Source: Macrothele yani (Eukaryota > Arthropoda > Arachnida > Araneae > Macrothelidae). From it: 64,000 nucleotides of DNA. Positions 55,890 to 64,000 of the stretch are shown here, in pieces. The stretch covers positions 105,747,187 through 105,811,186 of the forward strand of contig CM077027.1 of assembly GCA_039090855.1 (NCBI GenBank), given 5' to 3'. The translations under genes and the position numbers were made by a program. Each line of letters opens with the position of its first letter. Positions within the stretch are counted from its first letter, which is position 1. The notes below the pieces were generated by a model. It searched no databases, was not told where the DNA came from, and worked only from the letters and a program-made list of their open reading frames with translations.

Positions 55890-56455
55890 AATTGATGTAT
55901 AAGTCTGACTGGCCCAGCGTGCCATGTGTTCCTGGAGCAAGTGCTTCCCGGTCTGTTGCATGATGTTCCGCTCACCACACGGAAGGACGTATGGTTTATG
56001 TACGATGGGGCTTCAGCACAATTTGCCCCCGAGGTCCGATACTTCCTTAATGCCTGGAGCAAGTGCTTCCCGGTCTGTTGCATGATGTTCCGCTCACCAC
56101 ACGGAAGGACGTATGGTTTATGTACGATGGGGCTTCAGCACAATTTGCCCCCGAGGTCCGATACTTCCTTAATGCGACATATCCTGGTCGGTGGATTGGA
56201 CACTGTGGGCCTGTGACTTGGCCTCCACACTCCCGGATCTTAATCCACTGGACTTCTTCTTCTGGGGGGCACATGAAAACATTGGTGTACGAGACACCCG
56301 TGGACTCCCTGGAAGATCTTGTCGCGCGAATCGCTGTTGCTGCGGACAAGATCAACACCACACCGCGAGTCTACGAATGGGTGCGACGGTCCTTCATTCG
56401 CTGGTGTGGGTTGGTCAACGACGCCCTTGGACGCCAGTTTGAGCAACTCTTTTGA
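55890..56455 (+). pseudogene. Mariner-like transposase, C-terminal part
   Basis: The 130-codon frame at 56063-56455 reads TTRKDVWFMYDGASAQFAPE (second catalytic Asp in MYDGA), then VRYFLNATYPGRWIGHCGPV, TWPPHSR (third region, frameshifted, with LDFFFWGAHENI in the next frame), and ends RRSFIRWCGLVNDALGRQFE. The N-terminal half is absent. The upstream repeat of the MYDGA segment comes from the tandem duplication. Confidence 0.78.
55931..56174 (+). repeat. 122-bp tandem duplication inside the mariner-like relic
   Basis: cctggagcaagtgcttcccg at 55931 recurs at 56053. The two 122-bp copies look identical, so this duplication is recent. It duplicates the segment with the second catalytic Asp. Confidence 0.95.
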
Positions 56456-56652
56456 GTCTTTCACTGATGCGATTGAAATTGTGCAACTCATAAATCGGTA
56501 TGCCTCTTAGACTCAACGTGGATATGTAACTTTACTCTCTTCTGGCACTAGTAGTGGAATGCGGCCCTAGGCTTCACTGCAAGTGTTGTTCGTCTTGATG
56601 TGCACTATCACCCCTCTTGTTTTGTTGAAGGAGTTTACAATCACCTTGGATT

Positions 56653-57179
56653 ATTCAAAATAAAATTCACGTGGATCCAAGAGATAAAATCTCACAATAA
56701 GTACTTATCAATTATAGCAATATTCTTTCACCTCTTTCATACAGACCTGTCAAATCATCTTTGCAAGGGAGGCGGGGGGATGCCCGGGAAGAACCACCAA
56801 GAGCATGTTTAATACAATTTATTTAGAATCAGCTTTTTAGAAAGCACTATGAAGAGACCAATATTGAATTGATTCTTTAAAAATTTGAGGAAAGGAAAAA
56901 AACGAAACAAATAACGATGAAAGAAAATGAAAGTACGAAAAGAATATAGCCACAGGAAGATAAACAGTTTCCAATACATGAAAAATGAAAATTTGACTCT
57001 GGATCGTACTATGAATTTAGAAGTCTTCGAAAATCGCATTTTAATCGCTAATTTTGTTTGCTTCGAATTTCGATATTTCTGATTAAATGACATTAAATTT
57101 CTATTTTTCTAGAGATTATATTTTGTAATTGCAATTAGATAATAAATTGCATTACTTTTTAAATTTCTATATTTTAAAG
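56653..57179. other. No gene recognised
   Basis: The minus-strand frame at 57093-56809 is A/T-rich with many Phe and Lys and is likely the 3' side of the LINE fragment that follows. Confidence 0.35.
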
Positions 57180-57600
57180 GTGCATGATATAAGATTTGTT
57201 TACTGTCAAAATCCTCCTTTAGATTTAAGTAATTCTTTAACCAAATGATTTTTTCAAAATTACATTGAACAAAAATGTGTTCAGTGTTCTCCTAGAGACC
57301 ACAATGTTTACAATACGGATCATTTGATAGATGTATTTAACGTAACCATTTACGATTAGGAATAATGTTATGTGGAATTTTTAAATTTAAAATGCGGATG
57401 TGTGTACTTAATTTAATCAGAAGTTGTTGTTTCCAAATGGAATTCACAAAAGGAGTATTAATTACGATTCCTAGTTTTGTCTGATTGTTTTAAATTTAAC
57501 GCCTTATAGATATCTCTTAATTTATCGTCATGAGTAATATTTTCTAGAATAGATATTTCATTTATTTTTTCTCATACCTTATGAAGATCAATACATCTCC
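57180..57600 (-). pseudogene. LINE reverse transcriptase C-terminal fragment
   Basis: On the minus strand, in shifting frames: KVWEKINEISILENITHDDK near 57545, then FCEFHLETTTSD, NLKIPHNIIPNRKWLR, PYCKHCGL and ENTEHIFVQCNFEKIIWLKN near 57270. The CX2C...H...C pattern is the zinc-binding tail of LINE ORF2 proteins. No upstream reverse transcriptase core was found, so this is a short 5'-truncated piece. It is unlike the other two LINEs. Confidence 0.62.
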
Positions 57601-57769
57601 CTCATCTCTGTGTCATCTTTCTTGTTTCTGTGTCCTTTTCTAATGGCTTCGGACTGCTTTCATTAGTAACCACAGAAATCAAAAAATCTTTCTTGCTTTT
57701 CATTCAGAGATATCTCCTAATCCACAACCTTGCTATACAGGTAAGAATCTTTATTTAGTATCGATGTTG

Positions 57770-58460
57770 CGAATGGCAGCAATATTGGCACCCGGCAAGG
57801 ATTCTATGAAGTACCTGAGACCTTCTTGGCTCTAAGATAGCCATTCCTGTAGAAAATATCATGCAACTTTCTCAGTACGACATCAACGATAAATAGTTGT
57901 TTCCAGTATGCCCCACCCTTTTTCAATAGAATTGAGATCAGGCGACTTTGGAGTCCAAGGGGAGATGATGGAAGTGCTCCATCAAACTATTGTTGTAATC
58001 TAGTATAATGTTCTATTGCACTGTCATACATAAAGATGACATCAGTTGTAGGGGAAAAAGGCGTATTTACCTATCTCAGTGTACTTTCCCCATACAACAC
58101 TCAGGTACTCCCTCAACACTCAGGTTTTACCGTTCATTGGTATCAGAGGACCCAGGCCGTTAGCAGCAGAACACCTCCATAGCGTGGAGCCACCTTCAGA
58201 TGCTTGGACTGCATTTACAAATCATGCTACTTTCATCGCTTCATGAGGTTCTCCCCACACTCGGCAACCATCAATTCAAAACAATGTATAGCATGATTCT
58301 TTCGTTGCTCTACTGTCAACTCACGACGTTCTCGGCACCACTGCATGCTGGGTTTTCTATGTTTGCTAAGAAGACAAGTGGCTTCAACATAGACAAAAGG
58401 CTTCGAAGATCCAATATTTTTACTCGTCACGAAAAGTCCGATTCTGAATGGGCTACTCCT
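57770..58460 (-). pseudogene. Tc1-like transposase, degraded
   Basis: The minus-strand pieces are CRVWGEPHEAMKVA near 58240, QASEGGSTLWRCSAANGLGP, LIPMNGKT, LREYLSVVWGKYTEI, DVIFMYDSA (second Asp) near 58020, WTPKSPDLNSIEKGWGILET (Glu) near 57930 and FIESLPGANIAAI near 57800. The order is that of Tc1. Frames change repeatedly. Confidence 0.65.
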
Positions 58461-58639
58461 GGCTAGGATTAAATTTAGCAGTCAGTTACAGTACATTGAA
58501 AAACGTATTCTTCAGAACAATCCTCCTTACAGCACAATGGTCAAGTTTACTTTTAGGTCAACATTTCTTCCGTTTGTATACGAAAGATCGGGCTGTATGC
58601 TAGTAGCTAAATAACACTAATATGTTTTATTTTGGTTAG

Positions 58640-59035
58640 TGTGGCTACCTACAAACATGTGCAACAGATTAGACCTATTTCGAATTCCGACAGATCCTGA
58701 GTTCCTTCCGTGTTTTCATGAATTACTGCAGCCGAATATTTTGTACGCTCTTTATATAGAACAAGACGAAGCTTCATCAGCTCAAGCACCTCATTTTATG
58801 AAACCTATGTCCAATAAGTTCCAGGACTGGCTGCATAGCCGTCCTAACAGTAGTGGGATAAAAATATCACGTGTATGCCAGAAGACAGCGGTCCTTGACC
58901 AATCAGGGAGCAGCTGGAAACCAGTTTATACAGGTACCGAACAGGCGGCAGACAAGCATTAATGGCGTCATAGCTAGCGTTGCCGTTTCATTGCATTTCA
59001 AGCACGGAAGAGCGGATAGTAAACATCCGTTTTTG
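58640..59035. other. No gene recognised
   Basis: A 107-codon plus-strand frame (58639-58962, MWLPTNMCNRLDLFRIPTDP) is open and of balanced composition, but I cannot assign it. Confidence 0.35.
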
Positions 59036-59720
59036 TTGGTAACTTGGTAAATCAGCTACTGAAACTTACAGAATATTAAAAGAAGCGTAGGGTGGCATAG
59101 CATTATCCGGCAGCAAAGTATTCGAATGGTATGCACGGTTCCGTGACAGATGGGAATCATTTTATGATGATCTAAGATATGGGCGTACCTGCAGTGTGAA
59201 GACAGCGGAAAAAAATCTAAAAGGTGCGGAACTGTAAAGAAAGATCGCAGAATTACAGTGAAACTTTTTCGGCTGCGTCGGTGAGCATCAGCATCTTATC
59301 TGTCATGAGATTCTACGCGAGGATCTGTGAAAACGAAGACTTAATGCTAGATTGATATCCCTCATTCTGAATGATGACCAAAAGAAGACTCCTTCATCGA
59401 TCTGTTCCAATCTGCTGGACACTGCAACTACGGATCCCGATTTTTGCTCTAGAATTGTTTCAGGAGATGAAACATAGTACCTGTTGTTGTATGATCCACA
59501 AACCAAGCGACAAATCTGTGAATGGAGAGGTACCCACTAACAGTATCATGAAGACATTACATCTATCTAAGCAGATGTGACGAAACAACTAACGGGCATC
59601 CCGGAAAGTGCCCTCCACAACTATTTTCAGGATCTTCAGAAAAGCTGGAAACTGAGTGTTGATTCAGAACGACGGAATTCTGAAGGTGACCTGTGTGTAT
59701 GGTACTTTTCTTATATTCTT
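59036..59720 (+). pseudogene. Mariner (Mos1-like) transposase, core deleted
   Basis: Read in frame, with stops: a helix-turn-helix region (GSKVFEWYARFRDRWESFYD with DLRYGRTCSVKT), EILREDL, LNDDQKKTPSSICSNLLD, then IVSGDET (the first catalytic Asp) and YDPQTKRQICEWRG near 59510. After a break the sequence jumps to SALHNYFQDLQKSWKLSVDS with ERRNSEGD, the extreme C-terminus. The part with the second and third catalytic Asp is missing. A stop also follows GDET. Confidence 0.75.
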
Positions 59721-60866
59721 TATTGCGTCAGCCCTACAACTTTTCGGACGTAGGTTGTATATTAGCGTTAATTGTCTGCGATTATCTTTTCATTAAAGTT
59801 CGTAATTTTTTGGCCAGTGTGTGTAGTTTCTTTCTTTTCATGTATTCATAGTTAGAAACCGCTTTTGAATTTGCATTTCACTTACTGCCAAAATTACTGC
59901 AGTTTATTCCCTTCTGTTTCAATTTTGCTCTTAATATATGCCTACGTTTTTTTTTTTCATTTTGTGTGTATAGGACAATTTGTGTATGGGTGTGTATGCT
60001 TTCTTCAACTATATACGTGTGTAACGACTATCTTCTTTCTTTCTCTTACAAATGGATCTCTGTTTCTCGGCTTCAGACTAAACTACTGTATTTGAAATCT
60101 ATTTTTCATCTCACTACTTGGCCAGCTCCGGGTCAATGAGATTATTTTGTTTAATTAACACTATAAAATCCCAGGGATATTTTTTGATGTGCAGCATTAG
60201 AATTCAAACAAATTTCCATGTAATTCTAATGCTTTTTTTGAAACATATGAGTTAGTAATCTTTTGTAAAAAATCAAAATACAGTTGAACCCAATTAAACC
60301 GCTATATTTTGTTCTTCGTGCTAAGCTGGCAGTAACGAATGATGATAGTTTAAAGAGGTACACGTATAGAAAACGGCAAAATAATTGAATAAGAGTATAA
60401 GAAAAAATAGAGCAAACACACATTCTTATATATCGGATCTCAATTTCTGAGAATATAGGGATTCAAAACATAGTGATTAAGTAAAGTGATTACGAAAACT
60501 CTTAGAATCACGTGATTTCCTACATTTCCGTATGGCATCAATGCTTCTTTTATCAATACCATCGGCATTTACAAAACATACTGTTGTTATTCTACTTTTC
60601 AACTTTTTGCAGCATTTCTTTTGTTCTAAATCAATTTATCGAGTATCATCCCATAAAACAACACATATTCTTCCATGTTAAAGACATCCTTAATCTCATC
60701 GTCACATATGATCTCTAACATCTTTTTCTTGCCTCATCTACTGAACTTACAACGGCTTCAGTTGTTTCACCTAGCCGTATACACAATGGCAATCCGTGCC
60801 AATTTTTGAGTCTTTGAAACAACTATTATTGTAGATGAATTCTTGAATTTAGTGTTCTTTCTCAAA
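59721..60866. other. No gene recognised
   Basis: AT-rich, with T-runs near 59950. Short frames are Phe/Leu-rich from A/T composition. No repeats are seen. Confidence 0.35.
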
Positions 60867-60869
60867 TTA

Positions 60870-62087
60870 CACGATATGGACAAAAGTCACCGGACACCTA
60901 GAAGAGAAACACAACAAAGCATTTATTGACATACATTAGTACGGTGTCGGTCCACCTTTGGCCTTAATGCAGGCGCTGACCCTTGGAGACATGCTTTCGA
61001 CAAGTTTTGGAACACAGCAATAGGTATGTGCTTCCATTCAGTGCATAATTCCGCCGCTAACTGTTGCTTAGTAGTAGGCCTCGGTTCCAAACTTCTTATG
61101 CGGCGCTCTAATGTATAACATAGGTGCTCTATGAGATTAAGATCAGGGCTCTGTGCTGGCCAGTCCACACACAATAGGGAATTATCGTCAAACCACACCG
61201 CAACAGTTCTTGCTTTATGGTTCGGTGCACTATCCTGCTGGTACCAACAAGGCTCGGTTGCATAGTATTGCCACAGATTTGGTATGGCATAATTGTCCAG
61301 AATATTGAAATAGATGTGCTGGTTAACAGGTTTGTCGACGATAACCAATGAGCTGGGATCATACCACGAAAAACACCTTCATACCAGTTCACTTCCAGCT
61401 CCAAACTTGACCGTAGGAACAGTACACTGAGGTAAATAGCGTTCCCCGGCTGCCGCCATAGCCACGCGCGGCCATCAGACTCATGGATCATGTATCTGGA
61501 TTCATCAGTCCATAGGACACGTTTCCATTGATCTACAGTTCACGATAAATGTTCTTTACACTTTGCTAAACGACGAGTAGCATTCCGAGTGGAGATGAAA
61601 GGTTTATGAGTAGCCGCACGAACACGATGACCTATGGAATGAAGTTCTCTGTGAATGGTACGTGTACCTACCGAGGTTCCAGCATTTTACTCACCTGTAC
61701 TGTCGATTAGATGTAACGACTCTCCTGAGGCTTCGACGTCCTCTATCACTGATTTTCTTTGGTCTGCAGTTATGTTTTGCTGCTTCAGTCACGCCGTGTG
61801 TCTTACACTTATTCAGTGCATTTGAAACAGTTGACTTGGGTATGTTTAAACGCCTCTCGGTAACTCTTATGGAGAACAAACTAATGTAACACCCAACAAT
61901 CTTTCCTTTCTCAAAGTCAGTTCTCTCCCACTGCGACATTTTCACTCAACCTCACAGTGCGATATGATCGCGGTCCGCTGCAGGCTTGTTTTTATACCGT
62001 TCGCAGCTGTACCACGCATCTTGACAACGCAGCGGATCCGAGCATTTGCTTTTTAAGGGGTGTCCGGTGACTGTTGTCAATATAGTG
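60870..62087 (-). mobile_element. Tc1-like transposon, minus strand (sister of 25830-33970)
   Basis: The ends are cacgatatggacaaaagtca (60870) and, in complement, cactatattgacaacagtca (62087), flanked by TA (60868-60869, 62088-62089). The transposase frame starts at 61945. The sequence matches the split copy at 25830 throughout. It is only 33 bp from the next Tc1 element. Confidence 0.9.
60923..61945 (-). pseudogene. Tc1-like transposase, frameshifted
   Basis: It starts MKMSQWERTDFEKGKIVGCY at 61945, with the helix-turn-helix RLNIPKSTVSNALNKCKTHG. A frame change near 61,700 begins a badly preserved stretch around the first catalytic Asp. From 61348 to 60923 a continuous frame reads QQDSAPNHKARTVAVWFDDN (second Asp), SPDLNLIEHLCYTLERRIRS (Glu, 34 residues on) and ends LRPKVDRHRTNVCQ. 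The first Asp block is not clearly kept. Confidence 0.85.
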
Positions 62088-62120
62088 TAAATCGTTTTTT
62101 CGCGATTAACCTCATATATA

Positions 62121-63551
62121 CACTAGCGGAAAGTGAAAAAAGAACACCGAGAAGGAATTGGCGGACGATCATTAAATTTATATATGTTAATGGGGTCGAG
62201 TTTACGTAGGTGTGATGTTAATTTCGGGACCAACCGGTGAGCGCTTACGCCACAGCACGGCATAATATGCAAATTATCGTCGGTGGTATTTAAGGAGTAC
62301 GGCGAAGTGAATGTAATCAGTCGTCGGCGTACGGACACGTGCGAAGACCCTGAAGAAGCTGCAATGCCTGGACATGGAAGACGTGTACAGTTTCAGCAGT
62401 TATCGGACTTTGAGCGAGGTCATCTAGTCGGACTCCGCGAGGCCGAGAGGTCGTATCGTCGTATTGCGGGGCGAATTGGACGGGAAGTATCGGTGGTGGT
62501 ACGATGGTGGCGTAGATGGTCCGAGGAACATTCCCACACGAGAAGACGTGGAACCGGGAACCACAGACGGACTGATGAGCGGACCGATCGACGCATAAGA
62601 AGAGCGGCGATGTCAAGCAGAACATCCACTGCGACGCAAATCCGAGCTGCCGTTGCACCTGAGGTGACTGTACGAACAATCCGCAACCGTCTACTGGATG
62701 CAAGACTACGTGCACGTGTGCCTCTGGCATGTGTACCTCTGACTCCAGCCCACCGTCAGGACCGGCTGCAGTGGTGTCGCCAACGTCTGCACTACAGAAC
62801 GCAATAGCGATCTGTCGTGTTCAGAGATGAAAGTAGATTCTTTTTGGGAGCCTCCGATGGCCGTATGTGTGTTCGCAGACGCACGGGGGAGCGTCTCCAA
62901 CCTTCTTGCATCTGTCAGCGAAAAACAGGGCCTACACCTGGTCTCCTGGTGTAGGGAGCGGTCAGCTATCACTCCCGTACACAACTAGTGTTTGTACCGG
63001 GTACGTTAAACAGCACTTCCTACATCAACAACATCATTCAGCCCGTTGTGGTGCCATTTGTAAGGTCGGTCCATCGTGGTGTTTTCCAGCAAGATAACGC
63101 ACGCCCTAACATGATACGTGCGACGCAACATGCACTTCAGGGTGTGAGACAACTTCCATGGCCTGCACGTTCACCGGATTTGTCCCCCATTGAGCACGTG
63201 TGGGATTTTATGGGACAACGACTTATCCGGTCACCACAGCCAGATACGACCATCCCCGATTTACGCGTCCAGGTTGAGGATGCTTGGAACTCAATGCCCC
63301 AAACTTACATCCAACATCTGTACGACAGACTCCATGCCAGAATTGCACAGTGGGACGCAGTTCATGGTGGTTCAACCTCGTACTAACCATGTTACATGGA
63401 AATGTTATTTTTCAGTTAATCAGCAAATACAGCTGTATTTTGCCATAATGTTTTGATCACGTTATCCTCTGTATTCCGTTATTATGCTGTATAAATTTTG
63501 TTGGTATCAGACATCTTCTTCTTGGTGTTCTTTTTTCACTTTCCGGCAGTG
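62121..63551 (+). mobile_element. Tc1-like transposon, best preserved in the window
   Basis: The ends are cactagcggaaagtgaaaaa (62121) and, in complement, cactgccggaaagtgaaaaa (63551), each continuing agaacacc. They are flanked by TA (62119-62120, 63552-63553). Length 1.43 kb. The single transposase frame is intact apart from two stops. Confidence 0.92.
62283..63386 (+). pseudogene. Tc1-like transposase, two nonsense codons only
   Basis: Likely start at 62364 (MPGHGRRVQFQQLSDFERGH), with upstream ATGs at 62283 and 62316 possible. The protein has a double helix-turn-helix (FERGHLVGLREAERSYRRIA, TVRTIRNRLLDARLR), VVFRDESRF with the first Asp, GRMCVRRR, VFQQDNARP with the second Asp, and SPDLSPIEHVWDFMG with the Glu. 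It ends AVHGGSTSY at 63386. The two stops, TAG at 62805-62807 and TAG near 62951 (where the WG block has Trp), are in one uninterrupted frame. The gap between the second Asp and the Glu is 32 residues. Confidence 0.9.
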
Positions 63552-63553
63552 TA

Positions 63554-64000
63554 ATAAATCTATGCTTAGTATTTATGTGACACTATCCATAGAACAAGAA
63601 CTTTCTCCAAATTTCGTGCTACCCAACGTTCAATCTTTTTAACTGAGTACAGTTGTATTTCATATCCGAGACATTTATGTTGATCGCTTCTAAATATATC
63701 AGCTGCTGTCGTTCTACTAACTGACTTGTCAAAAAGGTCGGAAAAGAACTGCTTATGCCTGATAACTAGATCCATGAATATGATCTTTGCATTCGCATAT
63801 TAATTTTTTTCCCATGAATATCCAATATTTTACCTCATTATTTAAAATACACTAGACCGTGAATACTCAAGAAGTACTTATAGTGTAGTAAATCCGTTTA
63901 TTTCTGTGGTGTAATATGCATAAAGATTCTCCAAGTTTTCGCTCTCCACTCGGAGGCTTTTTCAAAGCAGTGGTAGGCATAAAAATGCATTTTTATGTAT
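63554..64000. other. No gene recognised
   Basis: AT-rich sequence. The minus-strand frame at 63775-63566 (69 codons) does not resemble anything I know. Nothing else was found before the window ends. Confidence 0.35.

Larger units (their letters stand above)
55612..56652 (+). mobile_element. Mariner-like element with ~110-bp TIRs
   Basis: The left end (55612-55725: cagggtgattgtaaactcct, tcaacaaaacaagaagggtg, ggccgcattccactcctagt) and the right end (56535-56652, complement) are alike with few changes. That means long TIRs and a fairly young copy. The interior is about 800 bp with a partial transposase and a 122-bp tandem duplication. No clear target duplication was found. Confidence 0.85.

Overview
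The window looks like nuclear DNA of an arthropod, with a chelicerate (spider-like) genome my best guess. The reasons are the dense mixture of Tc1/mariner transposons, two long non-LTR retrotransposons (one of the Jockey/I group with a gag-like ORF carrying three zinc knuckles, one Tx1-like), and a tRNA-derived SINE with clean Pol III A and B boxes. The species is inference. I recognise no host protein gene: every long reading frame I can name belongs to a mobile element, and the rest is AT-rich unique or simple-repeat DNA.

Layout. 1-9,800: a long-terminal-inverted-repeat element (about 75-3508) holding a Tc1 copy, a roughly 0.9-kb palindromic repeat (4116-5030) with a second copy split by a SINE, a fold-back element (6935-7315) and a thrice-repeated hairpin unit (7530-8290). 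9,800-25,600: a run of Tc1 and mariner-like elements in both orientations, three SINEs, a 32-bp satellite with higher-order structure (14056-15047) and a LINE fragment. 25,830-33,970: a Tc1 element split by a 6.9-kb Tx1-like LINE, itself hit twice by SINEs. 34,000-41,200: mostly gene-free, with a 200-bp tandem duplication, a perfect-looking 33-bp palindrome, a 41-bp minisatellite, a Tc1 remnant and a tRNA-like sequence inside a long inverted repeat. 41,255-48,390: a second nested block, a Tc1 element carrying a SINE-junction minisatellite, a full SINE and a 6.0-kb Jockey/I-group LINE. 48,500-49,350: a 79-bp minisatellite. 49,400-64,000: mariner-like and Tc1 remnants, a LINE 3' fragment and two Tc1 elements lying head to head only 33 bp apart (60870-62087 and 62121-63551).

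How the parts work together. They do not form a pathway. The Tc1/mariner elements would move by cut-and-paste with a DDE transposase acting on their terminal inverted repeats at TA targets. The LINEs would move by target-primed reverse transcription (AP-type endonuclease plus reverse transcriptase). The SINEs would borrow a LINE's machinery. Every transposase and LINE frame seen here carries stops or frameshifts, so all copies appear inactive now, although several are close to intact. Target-site duplications allow relative dating: Tc1 first, LINE into Tc1, SINE into LINE. The most unusual items are a minisatellite built from a SINE/Tc1 junction, a tRNA-like fold framed by a long inverted repeat, and the higher-order 32-bp satellite.
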